Assembly: GCF_024343775.1 (NCBI RefSeq)
Contig: NZ_RJUF01000009.1
Location: 49,465-113,464 of the forward strand
Length of the DNA: 64,000 nucleotides
From: Lacihabitans soyangensis
Lineage (GTDB): Bacteria > Bacteroidota > Bacteroidia > Cytophagales > Spirosomataceae
Direction: 5' to 3'
The notes under the pieces are model-generated. The model did no database searches. It had not been told where the DNA came from and saw only the letters and a program-made list of their open reading frames with translations. A program made the translations under genes and the position numbers. Shown piece by piece: positions 55,201-64,000 of this stretch; the first letter of the stretch is position 1, and each line of letters opens with the position of its first letter.

Positions 55201-56553
55201 GCTACCATCGTTATCGGTCGTAGAGGTGAGGTAAGAATCATTGACGAAGCTACTAAGCAAATCTTGATTTCTAACATCGTTCCTTACGGTTCAACACTAC
55301 AAGTAAAAGATGGTCAGAAAATAAACAAAGGAGATGCCATCTGTCACTGGGATCAGTTCAACGCCGTTATCTTGTCAGAATTTGACGGTACTGTTGCTTA
55401 TGACTCCATAGAAGAAGGTATCACTTACCGTGAAGAAGCCGATGAGCAAACTGGTTTCCGTGATAAAGTTATCACTGACTCTAAAGACAGAGCTAAAAAC
55501 CCATCGATCATTGTTAAAACGGCAGACGAAGACAAGGAATATAACCTTCCTGTTAACGCTCGTTTGATGGTAGAAGATGGACAGCAGATAAAAGCGGGTC
55601 AGATTTTGGCCAAAATACCAAGAGCAATCAACATGAACCGTGACATCACGGGTGGTCTTCCAAGGGTAACCGAGCTTTTCGAAGCACGTAACCCTTCTAA
55701 CCCAGCTGTGGTATCTGAAATCGACGGTGTGGTATCTTATGGTACTATCAAACGTGGTAACAGAGAGATATATGTTGAGGCAAAAGACGGTACTAAAATC
55801 AAGTACATGGTGTCGTTGTCAAAAATGATATTGGTACAAGAGGGTGACTTTATCCGTGCAGGAGAGCCACTTTCAGACGGTGCCATTACACCATCGGATA
55901 TCTTGAGAATCAAAGGACCAACTGCCGTTCAGGAGTACTTGGTTGATGAAACTCAGGCCGTTTACCGTCAGCAAGGTGTGAAAATCTCTGATAAACACAT
56001 CGAGGTGATTGTACGTCAGATGATGCAGAAAGTGGACGTTCTTGACGCTGGTGATACGATGTTCCTTGAAATGCAAGCCGTTGACAAATGGACTTTCAGA
56101 GAGGAGAATGATAGAATCATTGACAAGAAAGTAGTTATGGATGCTGGTGCATCTGAAAACTTCAAACCTGGTCAGATCATCACCAACCGTGAGTTTAGAG
56201 ACGAAAACGGTAGATTAAAACGTGAGGACAAAAAACAAATGACAGTAAGAGATGCTCAACCGGCTGTATCACAAGTGATACTGCAGGGTATCACTACCGC
56301 GTCGTTGGGTACTGAGTCGTTTATATCTGCAGCGTCATTCCAAGAGACTACCAAGGTATTGTCTGAAGCTGCCGTTAAAGGTAAGCGTGACGACTTGGCG
56401 GGCTTGAAAGAGAACGTTATCGTGGGTCATTTGATACCAGCAGGTACAGGCCGTAGAAGCTATCAAAACTTACAGGTAAACACTGTGGAAGAGATAGAAG
56501 CAGCCAATGCTCGCAGAATGGCCGAGCCACGTAAGAGAGAATATGTAGATTGA
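52246..56553 (+). CDS. rpoC: DNA-directed RNA polymerase subunit beta'
   Basis: This 1435-residue protein is the beta' subunit. It has the N-terminal zinc finger ([20 protein letters not shown]), the active-site [12 protein letters not shown] with three magnesium-binding aspartates, the trigger-loop region ([20 protein letters not shown]), the second zinc site ([13 protein letters not shown]) and [16 protein letters not shown]. The C-terminus is [11 protein letters not shown]. The DNA of this last part and the following terminator is repeated almost exactly at 58423, beyond a two-gene insert. Confidence 0.98.
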   Translation: MSLKKNKKLNSDFNSITISLASPESILEGSYGEVTQPETINYRTYKPEMGGLFCERIFGPVKDWECHCGKYKRIRYKGIICDRCGVEVTEKKVRRERMGHIELVVPVAHIWYFRSLPNKIGYILGLSSKKLDQVIYYERYVVVQSGIKEEDGVAKMDFLTEEEYLDILDKLPRENQMLPDEDPNKFIAKMGAEALYMLLSRIQLDELSYELRHQAATDTSQQRKAEALKRLKVVESFRDSRTRIDNRPEWMVIRMVPVIPPELRPLVPLDGGRFATSDLNDLYRRVIIRNNRLKRLLEIKAPEVILRNEKRMLQEAVDSLFDNSRKVNAVRSDGNRALKSLSDMLKGKQGRFRQNLLGKRVDYSGRSVIVVGPELKLHECGLPKDMAAELFKPFVIRKLIERGIVKTVKSAKKIVDRKDAVIWDILENVLKGHPVMLNRAPTLHRLGIQAFQPKLVEGKAIQLHPLVCTAFNADFDGDQMAVHVPLGQEAVMEASVLMLSSHNILNPANGAPITVPSQDMVLGLYYVTKGKRSTPEEVILGEGKTFYSSEEVIIAMNEGQLSKHAFINVKTKIKDETTGQIVEKIIETVAGRVLFNQCVPEKVGYINELLTKKKLQGIIGRVFKEVSFARTAQFLDEIKELGFQSAFKGGLSIGLGDIMIPEEKQALIENARGEVEEVQNNYMFGIITERERYNQIIDIWTRVNTRLRETLLRQLEDDRQGFNPVYMMMHSGARGSQEQIRQLGGMRGLMAKPQKNIAGSVGEIIENPILSNFKEGLDVLEYFISTHGARKGLADTALKTADAGYLTRRLHDVAQDVVINEVDCGTLRGINVSALKENDDIIEPLSERILGRASVHDIIDPITKELILAAGEEITEEIAERIDETAIETIEIRSALTCETKTGVCGKCYGRNLASGRMADVGEAVGVIASQSIGEPGTQLTLRTFHTGGTAMNVSVEANIKAKFNGKLDFDDIRTVESIDKEGNPATIVIGRRGEVRIIDEATKQILISNIVPYGSTLQVKDGQKINKGDAICHWDQFNAVILSEFDGTVAYDSIEEGITYREEADEQTGFRDKVITDSKDRAKNPSIIVKTADEDKEYNLPVNARLMVEDGQQIKAGQILAKIPRAINMNRDITGGLPRVTELFEARNPSNPAVVSEIDGVVSYGTIKRGNREIYVEAKDGTKIKYMVSLSKMILVQEGDFIRAGEPLSDGAITPSDILRIKGPTAVQEYLVDETQAVYRQQGVKISDKHIEVIVRQMMQKVDVLDAGDTMFLEMQAVDKWTFREENDRIIDKKVVMDAGASENFKPGQIITNREFRDENGRLKREDKKQMTVRDAQPAVSQVILQGITTASLGTESFISAASFQETTKVLSEAAVKGKRDDLAGLKENVIVGHLIPAGTGRRSYQNLQVNTVEEIEAANARRMAEPRKREYVD

Positions 56554-56610
56554 TACAATCTCGAAACCATATAAAAACCCCCTTCGGAGCAATCTGAAGG
56601 GGATTTTTTT
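56518..56610 (+). repeat. direct repeat copy 1: end of rpoC plus terminator
   Basis: The first 48 bases (56518-56565), which encode the last 11 codons and stop of rpoC, are identical to 58423-58470. A diverged stretch of about a dozen bases follows, and then the terminator hairpin is again identical. Together with copy 2 it frames a 1.8-kb insert that carries two minus-strand genes. Confidence 0.9.
56578..56610 (+). terminator. rho-independent terminator of rpoC
   Basis: CCCCTTC, a ten-base loop region and GAAGGGG followed by ATTTTTTT form a strong terminator 25 bases after the rpoC stop codon. Confidence 0.92.
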
Positions 56611-56767
56611 GATTTGGGGTGATAGTCTAATTCCTATTAATCTTGAAAATATGTCAATTTCGGGATTACATTATTTTACAATTTGGTTGAGATCGCAACG
56701 CTCACATCGCCGTCTTAAGGTTAAATCCACTAGCTACAATTTCTAAAGTCTCGTTTATTGATGATAT

Positions 56768-57616
56768 TTACTCCAAACTATTGATTAACTGGATAGTATT
56801 TTTTAAGTATTCTTCTTTTAGATCACTATTAAACCCACTCATGATTCTTACAACCTTTAAATCCTTTGTTAATATAACTTCATGAGGTGCACCATCATAA
56901 TTGAATATTGTAGCTAATTGATTATTTTTATCATAAGCAATTTCAAGTTGAGTTGGATGTTTTTGTAGGTATGATTTTATTTCCACAGGGGAATTTTTCG
57001 ATTCAAGATACACGTCAATTACTCTAATTTTTTTCGTTAGTTTTAATTTTGAGTATATGTTTTCTAAATATGGGTTTTTAATAACACACTGAGTACAGCC
57101 AACAAAAGTGAAATTCAATATAAGAATATGTTTTTCTCGATCCGAATCGAATATTGTTTTATTGTCTAAGTTAGATATTTCTATGTTTTTTGGATTTGGA
57201 TATTTTGAGGGATCTAGAATTGCTTTATTGAAAGAAAAATTTGGAATAAATATTTTATTAAGATAAATCGAAAGGATAATAAGTAGAAAGGAATAAAGGG
57301 TCACCAACTTGAGGTTTTTCATGACGCTATTGACTCCAAAAAGAAAGCCTAGGACAGAGTAAATATTAACCAAAGGAAAGATTAATGGAAATAACTGAGG
57401 ATTTGAAAGCAGGGCAATTATGCTAATTATTAAGTTTAAAGGTAATAAAATGAAATACTGGCTGAATTCAAATTTTTTGCCCAATGATATACCAGTAAGA
57501 AAATAGATAGATAAAGACCACAAGTGTATTAAGTAACTCTTTTCTAATTTTAAAATTGGAACAAATAATAAGAACAATAAGAATCCAACAATATTCCATT
57601 TTATTACTTTTTTCAT
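56768..57616 (-). CDS. membrane protein with C-terminal thioredoxin-like domain (bacteriocin partner)
   Basis: This 282-residue protein has about four membrane helices (residues 10-125). A thioredoxin-like domain follows, with LNFTFVGCTQCVIKNP. The redox pair is Cys174 and Cys177, and a cis-proline-like GAPHEVIL lies at about 242-249. The domain probably faces the periplasm. It starts three bases after the bacteriocin-like gene, so the two form one operon. The likely role is to form or rearrange disulfides of the eight-cysteine peptide, or to help in its export or immunity; this is inference from context. The base composition is very AT-rich. Confidence 0.75.
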   Translation of the reverse strand: MKKVIKWNIVGFLLFLLFVPILKLEKSYLIHLWSLSIYFLTGISLGKKFEFSQYFILLPLNLIISIIALLSNPQLFPLIFPLVNIYSVLGFLFGVNSVMKNLKLVTLYSFLLIILSIYLNKIFIPNFSFNKAILDPSKYPNPKNIEISNLDNKTIFDSDREKHILILNFTFVGCTQCVIKNPYLENIYSKLKLTKKIRVIDVYLESKNSPVEIKSYLQKHPTQLEIAYDKNNQLATIFNYDGAPHEVILTKDLKVVRIMSGFNSDLKEEYLKNTIQLINSLE

Positions 57617-57619
57617 ATA

Positions 57620-58207
57620 CTATGGATTATTTGGTGGTATACCGGCACACATGTAATTACAAGAGAAAAGGAGAAAGGTTCCACAGCCATGAGCGGATTG
57701 GCTACATCCTCCAGTACATCTATCACAATCCCACACGCTACTTCCGTTGCATTCGCAACCCGTTTTAATAGAATTAGGTTTTAATCCAGATTTGTAATTC
57801 TTTCCAATGGGTTTTAAACTACCTAAAATTTGTTTCATTTCTTGCTTGGAGAAACTTTTTAAAACCATAGGGGTAATCTCTGTTTCTATATCTCTTGCTT
57901 TAGTTGTTCCTTTCACATCTAGTTCAAATACACTTTTGTCAAGTTTTCTACTTACCAAATTTAAGATATCCTTTTGTGAAGCGGTTAGTTTTCCGGATTT
58001 AATAAAATTTGTAATTCGATTATTCCAGATTTCTAACCGTTCTTCAGAATTGAGTGCTATATACATGTCAAGTTGCTTTTGCTGCTCCAACTCTGTTTCC
58101 ACCTTTTCAATTTTTAAATAATCCAGTGAATTGTGACTATCAATTTCTTTACTCTTTGAACAGGAAAGTATTGGAATAATAAAAATTAGTGCAATTAATT
58201 TTTTCAT
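57620..58207 (-). CDS. fulvocin C-like bacteriocin precursor
   Basis: This 195-residue protein has a lipobox-type signal (PILSC, Cys16), a helical proregion (about 25-148) and a C-terminal domain of about 45 residues that begins TGCECNGSSVWDC. The domain has eight cysteines (151, 153, 161, 164, 168, 175, 183, 187). The number, the C-x-C start and the GCG motif agree with fulvocin C, a four-disulfide bacteriocin of Myxococcus fulvus, and with Bacteroidetes proteins annotated as fulvocin C-related. The mature peptide would be released by cleavage near residue 149. The only partner seen is the thioredoxin-like membrane protein. Confidence 0.82.
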   Translation of the reverse strand: MKKLIALIFIIPILSCSKSKEIDSHNSLDYLKIEKVETELEQQKQLDMYIALNSEERLEIWNNRITNFIKSGKLTASQKDILNLVSRKLDKSVFELDVKGTTKARDIETEITPMVLKSFSKQEMKQILGSLKPIGKNYKSGLKPNSIKTGCECNGSSVWDCDRCTGGCSQSAHGCGTFLLFSCNYMCAGIPPNNP

Positions 58208-58336
58208 TGTTTTTTTGTTAAAAGTTTGTGCTTCCTTATAGGTGGAATAGCAATTACCTATCAGAAAAGTCTGATTTACTGTGTGTTAATTGATAAATTT
58301 ATCTAAAATTAATTTAAATTTGGTGCAATTTATGTA

Positions 58337-58345
58337 GGGGGGGGG
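58337..58345. repeat. G9 homopolymer upstream of the bacteriocin gene
   Basis: Nine consecutive G on the plus strand stand out in very AT-rich DNA, 130 bases upstream of the bacteriocin start. Tracts of this kind are prone to slipped-strand length change and could alter promoter spacing. Confidence 0.8.
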
Positions 58346-58422
58346 TGAATTTTCCTTATCTTTTTAAATATAATTATTATACGGTAATTTTCTGATTTTC
58401 AAACTATAAGGAATTGGTTTTT

Positions 58423-58517
58423 ATGGCCGAGCCACGTAAGAGAGAATATGTAGATTGATACAATCTCGAAGCGATATGAAAAATCCCCTTCGGAGCAATC
58501 TGAAGGGGATTTTTTTT
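58423..58517 (+). repeat. direct repeat copy 2: duplicated end of rpoC plus terminator
   Basis: Starting with ATG at 58423, the duplicate encodes [11 protein letters not shown] and a stop, then has the same terminator hairpin (58485-58517, CCCCTTC/GAAGGGG with eight T). It differs from copy 1 only in the short spacer between stop and hairpin. No start signal or gene precedes it. The hairpin also lies 28 bases past the convergent DinB-type gene and can serve it. Confidence 0.9.
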
Positions 58518-58545
58518 GAAAATTTCTCATAGAATTGATTATTCT

Positions 58546-59031
58546 TCAACTATCAGCCCTAAAAACCCACTCTGGAGCATCGTTGGTGGCTTGTCGCAAA
58601 AGTAGATTGAGCTGTGCTGCATGGTGTTGCACATGGCGAAGGTTATAAAGTAGAATTTCAAAAACCGAATAATCCATTGATCCAGAGGAGTTTATCCATC
58701 GGCTTTCCATTTTTTCAGCGTCTAAGTTCGTTATCAATTCTTTACATTTGTCACGGCTGGCTTGTAGGTAATCGAGTAGCTCTCGTTTGGTATAAACTCT
58801 TTCAGGTAACTGGTCTTCAAACTCAGACTCGGTAAATGGAGCCCTTGGTTTGAAACTGGCCGGTTGCATACACAAGTAATAATCCAGAAAAAATAAGCAA
58901 TGAAATGCATGGTACCAAAACTTGGAGTCGGTGTTCCAATGTGCCTCTGGACAGAACGAGATTGCATTTTTGAGCATGTCAATACTTGCTCCAAACTGAT
59001 TCCAAAGGCTCTGGTTTATGGTGTTTTGCAT
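58546..59031 (-). CDS. DinB-superfamily protein (DinB_2, putative metal-dependent)
   Basis: This 161-residue four-helix-bundle protein belongs to the DinB/YfiT-like superfamily. It has AHWNTDSKFWYHAFHCLFFL, with the first metal-binding His, and YNLRHVQHHAAQLNLLLR, with the His-x-x-x-His pair. Members are thiol-dependent transferases or have no known role; despite the name it is not the DNA polymerase. The ATG at 59031 was chosen; upstream frame extension is not conserved in character. In the ancestral order it probably converged directly on rpoC. Confidence 0.8.
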   Translation of the reverse strand: MQNTINQSLWNQFGASIDMLKNAISFCPEAHWNTDSKFWYHAFHCLFFLDYYLCMQPASFKPRAPFTESEFEDQLPERVYTKRELLDYLQASRDKCKELITNLDAEKMESRWINSSGSMDYSVFEILLYNLRHVQHHAAQLNLLLRQATNDAPEWVFRADS

Positions 59032-59127
59032 AGTGTTTAAGTAGGGAGATACCTTACCACTTTTCGTCTGTTTAGTACTACTTTGTTTGGGCTTTTCTAT
59101 TGTCAAAAGTAAGTATTTCTTTACCAT

Positions 59128-59535
59128 ATATCAAAGTTGTTCTATCAAGCACCTAATTAAAGCCCATTTTCCTTTGGAGTTGTTAAAGTCGTTTTCTGCT
59201 TTTTAGCGGTCTAGGCTTAGTGCGGTTTAAAATTATTTTGTGGAAACTTTTTAATTTACATTACACCGACGCTGTCTAAATCTAATTTATTTAGAAGTTA
59301 TCCAATCTCAATATATAAGGCTTTAGGCCTATTGTGGAATAAATGCTGTGAACCTCTCTCACTTGTGGAGTTTTTTAGCATTTTTTGTGTTGAATGTGTG
59401 GTGAATATTATGGACACAGGAAAATTCTTCTGTAAATTCTGTTGACTACAGAACTAAGTCCTTCAGTTTATTTTCTTTATTAAGTTTTTTTAACGGTGTA
59501 GACCTTTGTTTTATTTTGTTAAATCTATTCCGAAA
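59128..59535. other. 408-base gap without recognisable gene
   Basis: I see no coding frame, RNA gene or strong terminator. There are small inverted repeats (AGGCTTTAGGCCT near 59312) and AT-rich sequence only. Confidence 0.5.
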
Positions 59536-62500
59536 TTACCCAAGGGATGAGCTATAAATTTTTCTGGTTGGTTCAGTTATATTGGAGGGTAGTTTTTTAT
59601 TCTGAACATTTGATTTTTCGGAAGTCTCAGCAAATCGAGGATCTATTATGTAAGCCAAGTGGTGGATTTCGATAACTTCAATGCTCAAAAAACCAAACTC
59701 ATCAACCACTTTTCCGGTTATTTGATAGATTCCACGTCCTCGGAGTGGGTATTTGGCAGCTACGGGAGGAAAATGCACCGTATCTATCCACTGGCCACGT
59801 TGGTCCAGAAATGTACCAAACAGCATTCTCTCACCTTTGGAGGTTTTTACCCTTTTGTGGTTTACCCAATAGCCATACATGGTTATAACCTGATTGATAT
59901 TCTTAGGCATGTCTTCCACAAAATGCGTCTGCACAGGTGTTTCTAAGAGCAAGTCGAACGGGTCACACAGCGGATAACCGAGCAATTCTATTTGGTCAAA
60001 AACGTCTTCTAGCTGGCTAGAGGTAAGTTTTGGTAAGTTGAAATGCTTTGGGGGAGTTCGGAATAGTTCCTGTTGCAGTGTTTTAGGTGGGGTTTTGTTG
60101 AGCCTATAATGTGCCTCCCAAAGCAGCGTGCGTTTGTTGATACCCGTAAAATCAAAGGCCCCAATTCGTAGCAATATGTCTATCTGTTCTATGCCGATGG
60201 CTACCCGATCCAGAAAATCGTTAAGACTCGTGAAAGGGCCGTTTTGGCTTCGCTCGGTTAAAATAGCTGATATTACGGCTTCTTCTATCCCAGACAAAAA
60301 CTGAAACCCTAGATAAATTTTTTTGCCAACAATGTGTGTTTCTATACTACTGAGGTTGATTTGTGGCGAAATGATTTCCCCTCCGTGTATGCGGGCTTCG
60401 TGTATGTAGGTCTCGACCCTGTAAAATCCACCGCCGTTGTTGAGCACTGCCACCATAAACTCTAGTGGAAAGTAAGTTTTTAGAAACAAGCATTGGTAGC
60501 TTTCTATGGCGTAAGATGCAGAGTGACCTTTGGCAAAAGCGTAACCTGCAAAACTCTCTATCTGATTCCACACTTCATGGATTATCTTTTCTGGATGCCC
60601 CATTTTTCTGCAGTTTTCTATAAACTGCATGTTTACCCTACGAAACTCGTCTGTAGACCTAAACTTACCACTCATGCCACGCCTCAGCACGTCCGCTTCT
60701 GCAACTCCTAAGCCAGCAAACTCATGAGCTACTTTTATAACGTCTTCCTGATATACCATCACGCCGTAGGTTTCTTCCATCAGGTCCCACATGATGGGGT
60801 GGGCTAGTTTTCGTCGTTCGGGATCGCGATGCCTGAGAATGTACTCTCGCATCATGCCGCTCTGAGATACCCCAGGCCTGATAATAGAGCTGGCAGCCAC
60901 CAATGCCAGGTAATTATCTACAGAGAGCTTTTTGAGCAACATCCGCATGGCGGGCGATTCCACATAAAAACAACCGATACACTGTGCTTGGCTTATTTTG
61001 TTATTTATGAGGGGGTCTTTCATAAATGGTTTGGTGTCATGAATGTCAAAATCAGGGGCGTTTGGCTGGTTTTGCTTTATAATTTCAATGCTGTCCTTTA
61101 TTTTGCTGAGGCCACGTTGTGCCAAAATATCGTATTTGTAAAGGCCCACGTTTTCGGCAATAATCATGTCGAACTGTACGGTTGGAAAGCCCTTGGGCGG
61201 CATGTCGGTAGCCGAAAAATAGTGCATCGGTTTCTCAGAAATCAATATACCGCTGGAGTGAACACTGAGGTGATTGGGCATGCCATGGATTCTACGTGCG
61301 TATCGTAGAATAAGCTGCGAGGTGGCGTCGAGTTGTTCATATACAAACGTACCCTCGCTCAGCAGGTCTATTTCGTGCTTGGGCAAGCCAAACACCTTGC
61401 CTAATTCTCTTACCGCACCGCTGTGTTGGAAGGTATTGTATGTGGCCAGTAGTGCCACTTGGCCTTTTTTGCCAAAACGTTCAAAAATATAACGGGTGAC
61501 ATCCTCACGGTCTCGCCACGAAAAATCTATGTCAAAGTCAGGTGGGGAGGTTCTGAAGAGGTTCATAAATCGCTCAAAGTACAGGTCAAGCTCTATGGGG
61601 TCAACGTCGGTGATGTATAACAAATAGGCCACAATGCTGTTGGCTCCACTACCACGACCTACGTGGAAGTAGTTCATGCGTTTGCAGTATTGGATAATGT
61701 CCCAGTTGACCAAAAAAAATGCCACGAAACTCATTTGACTTATGGTGTCTAACTCTTTTTCTATTCGGCGGGAGATTTGCTCCGTCACAACATCATAGCG
61801 TTTTTTTAGCCCTTCGTTTACTTTTTCTCGCAGCAGAGCCATATCTTCCTCGAGGCTTTGGGTATAAGTTTGGAGATTTTGATGTGGGCGGTTGGGCGAG
61901 AAGTCAAAATCTACCCGACACGTATCGAGGAGTTTTTTGGTATTTTCGAGCAAAAATATATAGTTTTCTCCGCCTGTATTGGTTAGGGAATTTTCTAGGT
62001 CTGCTACGAAGGTTTCACTGGGTAGAGCTTGTTGTTCAAAGCGTAATTTGCTGAGTAGTATATTGTTGTCTATTGACCTTAGTAGCCGGTGAACATTAAA
62101 GTCCGTTTTGTTTCTGAATGTCACAGGATGCAGAAACACGAGTTTATGCGTGTAAATTCGCCATTCGGAGGAGTGAAAATAAGTCAGGTCATCTAAGTCG
62201 AGGCCAAGGTATTCATAGTCTTCAAAATGCTTTTTATTAAGCTTTTGTATCTGTCGATAAGGATAAATGACCTGTACGTTTTTGAACGATGGAGCCAGAT
62301 CAGGTATGTTTTTATGTGCATGCGAATGCTCTGATAGCCAGTCATTTATTTCCTGAAAACCAGCATTATTTACTGCTAAAGCTACGTAAAGTTGCTGGGC
62401 ATTGTGCCGAAAATCCACACCAATCACGGGCCTGATTACACCTCCAGCCTTGGCCAATCGCACAAAGTTGAGGCAAGCGGAGGTATTGTTGATGTCGGTC

Positions 62501-62604
62501 AATGCCAATGCTTCTTGGCCAAACTCTATGGCCAGTCTGAGCAGTTCTTCCTCCGAAAAAGTGCCGTATCGGAGGCTATAATAAGTATGACAGTTGATGT
62601 ACAT
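59536..62604 (-). CDS. DNA polymerase III alpha-type subunit, short form (DnaE2/ImuC-like)
   Basis: This 1022-residue C-family polymerase has a PHP domain at the N-terminus (INCHTYYSLRYGTFSEEELL, ALTDINN). The palm follows, with HVGRGSGANSIVAYLL and the catalytic aspartates of PPDFDIDF (Asp356, 358, 360). Then come VHSSGILIS, GVMVYQEDVIKVAHEFAGL, FAKGHSASYA, helix-hairpin-helix-type sequence and an OB-fold (TMYGYWVNHKRVKTSKG). It is clearly shorter than replicative DnaE and lies 32 bases after a Y-family polymerase gene, the layout of translesion mutasome cassettes. It is probably error-prone and damage-induced. Confidence 0.88.
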   Translation of the reverse strand: MYINCHTYYSLRYGTFSEEELLRLAIEFGQEALALTDINNTSACLNFVRLAKAGGVIRPVIGVDFRHNAQQLYVALAVNNAGFQEINDWLSEHSHAHKNIPDLAPSFKNVQVIYPYRQIQKLNKKHFEDYEYLGLDLDDLTYFHSSEWRIYTHKLVFLHPVTFRNKTDFNVHRLLRSIDNNILLSKLRFEQQALPSETFVADLENSLTNTGGENYIFLLENTKKLLDTCRVDFDFSPNRPHQNLQTYTQSLEEDMALLREKVNEGLKKRYDVVTEQISRRIEKELDTISQMSFVAFFLVNWDIIQYCKRMNYFHVGRGSGANSIVAYLLYITDVDPIELDLYFERFMNLFRTSPPDFDIDFSWRDREDVTRYIFERFGKKGQVALLATYNTFQHSGAVRELGKVFGLPKHEIDLLSEGTFVYEQLDATSQLILRYARRIHGMPNHLSVHSSGILISEKPMHYFSATDMPPKGFPTVQFDMIIAENVGLYKYDILAQRGLSKIKDSIEIIKQNQPNAPDFDIHDTKPFMKDPLINNKISQAQCIGCFYVESPAMRMLLKKLSVDNYLALVAASSIIRPGVSQSGMMREYILRHRDPERRKLAHPIMWDLMEETYGVMVYQEDVIKVAHEFAGLGVAEADVLRRGMSGKFRSTDEFRRVNMQFIENCRKMGHPEKIIHEVWNQIESFAGYAFAKGHSASYAIESYQCLFLKTYFPLEFMVAVLNNGGGFYRVETYIHEARIHGGEIISPQINLSSIETHIVGKKIYLGFQFLSGIEEAVISAILTERSQNGPFTSLNDFLDRVAIGIEQIDILLRIGAFDFTGINKRTLLWEAHYRLNKTPPKTLQQELFRTPPKHFNLPKLTSSQLEDVFDQIELLGYPLCDPFDLLLETPVQTHFVEDMPKNINQVITMYGYWVNHKRVKTSKGERMLFGTFLDQRGQWIDTVHFPPVAAKYPLRGRGIYQITGKVVDEFGFLSIEVIEIHHLAYIIDPRFAETSEKSNVQNKKLPSNITEPTRKIYSSSLG

Positions 62605-62636
62605 GATGTAAGACAGTTTGTGGTTTTTATAAGTAT

Positions 62637-63737
62637 TTACATCGTGCGATGTGCCAATACCATCGGTGGTTCGCCTGAAAATGGATTGCCCATACCGCCA
62701 ATATTGGAGGCTCCGAAGGTGGAGGCCCGCATCACACTACGGCTACCGAACCTGTTGCGGATTTTATCCATGCTTTCGTATAGATTGGCCGTTTTGCGGG
62801 TATCTTCAAAAAGACTCATCTGGTAGCTGCCGTAGGTGATGTCACTGAATTTCACGCCCACCAGCCTCACGAGCATTCGGCGGTTGTAGAGGCTTTCGAA
62901 AAGCTCCATCACTTTGGGTATCATGATGTGATCGGCCGACGAATACGGTATTCTGGCCTGTTTGGAGTAAGTCTGAAAGTCGGAGTAACGAATCTTTACA
63001 CCTATACAACTGGCTATTTTGCCACCTTGCCTGAGTTGGTAAGTGAGTTGCTCGGCCATGGCCGTCACCAGCGTGCGTAGCTTGGCTATGTCGGTGGTGT
63101 CGCGGCCAAAAGTCCGCTCGTTTGATATGGATTTTCGTTCATGAAATTCCACCACTGGGCTGTCGTCTATGCCGTTTGATTTTTCCCAAATCGTCAGCCC
63201 GTTTTTTCCCAAGACCCGCTCCATCATTTCCATGGGCATTTGTTGCACGGTATGTACTTTTTTTATGCCGAGGTTACAGAGCGTCTGAAACATTTTTTCG
63301 CCCACTGAGGGTATTTTCATGATAGACAAAGGAGCTAGAAAGGGCTTTTCGGTGCCAAAATCTATTTTTATTTGGTTGTTGGGCTTGGCTTCACCTGTGG
63401 CTACTTTCGACACCGTTTTGTTTATTGACAAGCCAAACGATATCGGCAGACCGCTCTCTTTGATCACCTTTTGGCGGAGTTCGCTCGCAAACTTATAGCA
63501 GCCAAAGTGTTTGTCCATGCCGGTGAGGTCTACGTAGAACTCGTCAACACTTGCTTTTTCTAAAACTGGCACCCGCTCGCGGAGGATGTCTGTTACCAGT
63601 CGAGACTCTTCGCTGTAAACGCCTGCATTGCCTTTTATTACGGTGGCTTCGGGGCATAGCATGCTACAAATTTTAGTGTTGATTGCTAAAAAAATAAGAA
63701 TATATAAAATTGTGACATTTAAAATATTTATAATCAA
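62637..63737 (-). pseudogene. dinB: 5'-truncated DNA polymerase IV (Y-family)
   Basis: The homologous part begins at about Met26 (63662) with MLCPEATVIKGN. It continues normally with KASVDEFYVDLTGMD (second catalytic acids Asp-Glu), GLPISFGLSINKTVSKVATG, helix-hairpin-helix region and the little-finger domain (NERTFGRDTT). The first 65-70 residues, which carry the first catalytic Asp and the fingers, are missing. They are replaced by a short hydrophobic AT-rich stretch (MIINILNVTILYILIF). Without that Asp no polymerase activity is expected. The gene has probably been cut by the foreign DNA at the window edge; the dnaE2-type gene follows. Confidence 0.8.
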
Positions 63738-63759
63738 TACATTATAAATATTATTAAAT

Positions 63760-64000
63760 ATGAATTTATTCGGAAAAACCAGAAGCGATTTGGTAGAATT
63801 TGTAGCAAAATCAACCCAAAAGTATAGTGAAAATAGGAGAAAATTTTAGCTGAAACTATTAGCTTGGATTCTGAAAATTGGATGTTTTCAAAATTGAACA
63901 ATGATTTATTGATGATATTTTCCGAGTTGATAGATAGATCAAATTATAATCGTAGAAAAAGGAGACTCGTTGAAGGCTGTACATTGTTATCGTCCTTGCA
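63760..64000 (+). pseudogene. frameshifted or two-part ORF at the window edge
   Basis: ATG at 63760 opens a 29-codon frame (MNLFGKTRSDLVEFVAKSTQ onward) that stops at 63847. In the -1 frame, reading continues from AAA-ATT-TTA as ILAETISLDSENWMFSKL to the end of the window without a stop. The change of frame falls within AGAAAATTTTAG. It may be a mutation, a sequencing error or frameshifting. No family is recognised. Confidence 0.4.

Noticed and set aside
58546..59031. DinB-named protein as a DNA polymerase
   Set aside because: It is a four-helix-bundle DinB/YfiT-like protein, unrelated to DNA polymerase IV, which is the separate gene at 62637.

Overview
The window looks like a chromosomal segment from a Bacteroidetes (Bacteroidota) bacterium, most likely of the order Cytophagales. 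The support is sequence-internal. Promoters fit the TTG / TAnnTTTG pattern of that phylum. Start sites lack Shine-Dalgarno sequences. Many short lipoproteins, DUF5916-type and 3-coathanger-type secreted proteins are present. The core order is rplK-rplA-rplJ-rplL-rpoB-rpoC, and there is a Cytophaga-type uracil phosphoribosyltransferase start. No tRNA, rRNA or CRISPR array was recognised.

Layout. 1-1.7 kb: start of upp, a stand-alone rpsJ with its own promoter and terminator, and ispE. 1.9-12.9 kb: a large secreted PQQ-type sugar dehydrogenase, deoC, a four-gene minus-strand envelope operon (META lipoprotein, serpin, LVIVD-repeat lipoprotein, beta-barrel), a compact four-gene rhodanese operon and a cytoplasmic GH13 enzyme. 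13-29 kb: housekeeping and envelope genes (M28 peptidase, DUF5916 protein, RNase R, Crp-type regulator, methyltransferase, MATE exporter, metallophosphoesterase, peroxiredoxin, LuxE-like ligase, M19 dipeptidase, TfoX-like protein).

29.3-36.9 kb is AT-rich accessory DNA. A NarL-type response regulator and a TPR histidine kinase bracket a tight operon. It encodes a small protein, an APH-like kinase and a HopA1-like lyase fused to a reduced LanC-like region. This is the architecture expected of a class V-like lanthipeptide (Ser/Thr dehydration) system and is the most interesting candidate in the window. A near-identical palindrome sits upstream of the regulator and upstream of the kinase gene.

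37-45.4 kb: envelope and secreted proteins (amidase with SH3, SBBP-repeat protein), then a decayed region. A truncated 7TMR-DISM gene is followed by an IS982-like remnant folded into alternating inverted copies and a 5'-truncated, frameshifted gene. 45.5-56.6 kb: the L11-L1-L10-L12-RpoB-RpoC cluster with a well-formed promoter, an attenuator-like hairpin before rpoB and two intergenic repeats.

56.6-58.5 kb: a second candidate system. A fulvocin C-like cysteine-rich bacteriocin precursor and a membrane thioredoxin-like protein lie between two copies of the last 11 codons plus terminator of rpoC, as if a cassette had integrated at the rpoC 3' end. 58.5-64 kb: a DinB-superfamily protein, then a dinB-dnaE2 type mutasome pair in which the Y-family polymerase has lost its N-terminal catalytic part, and a frameshifted ORF at the window edge.
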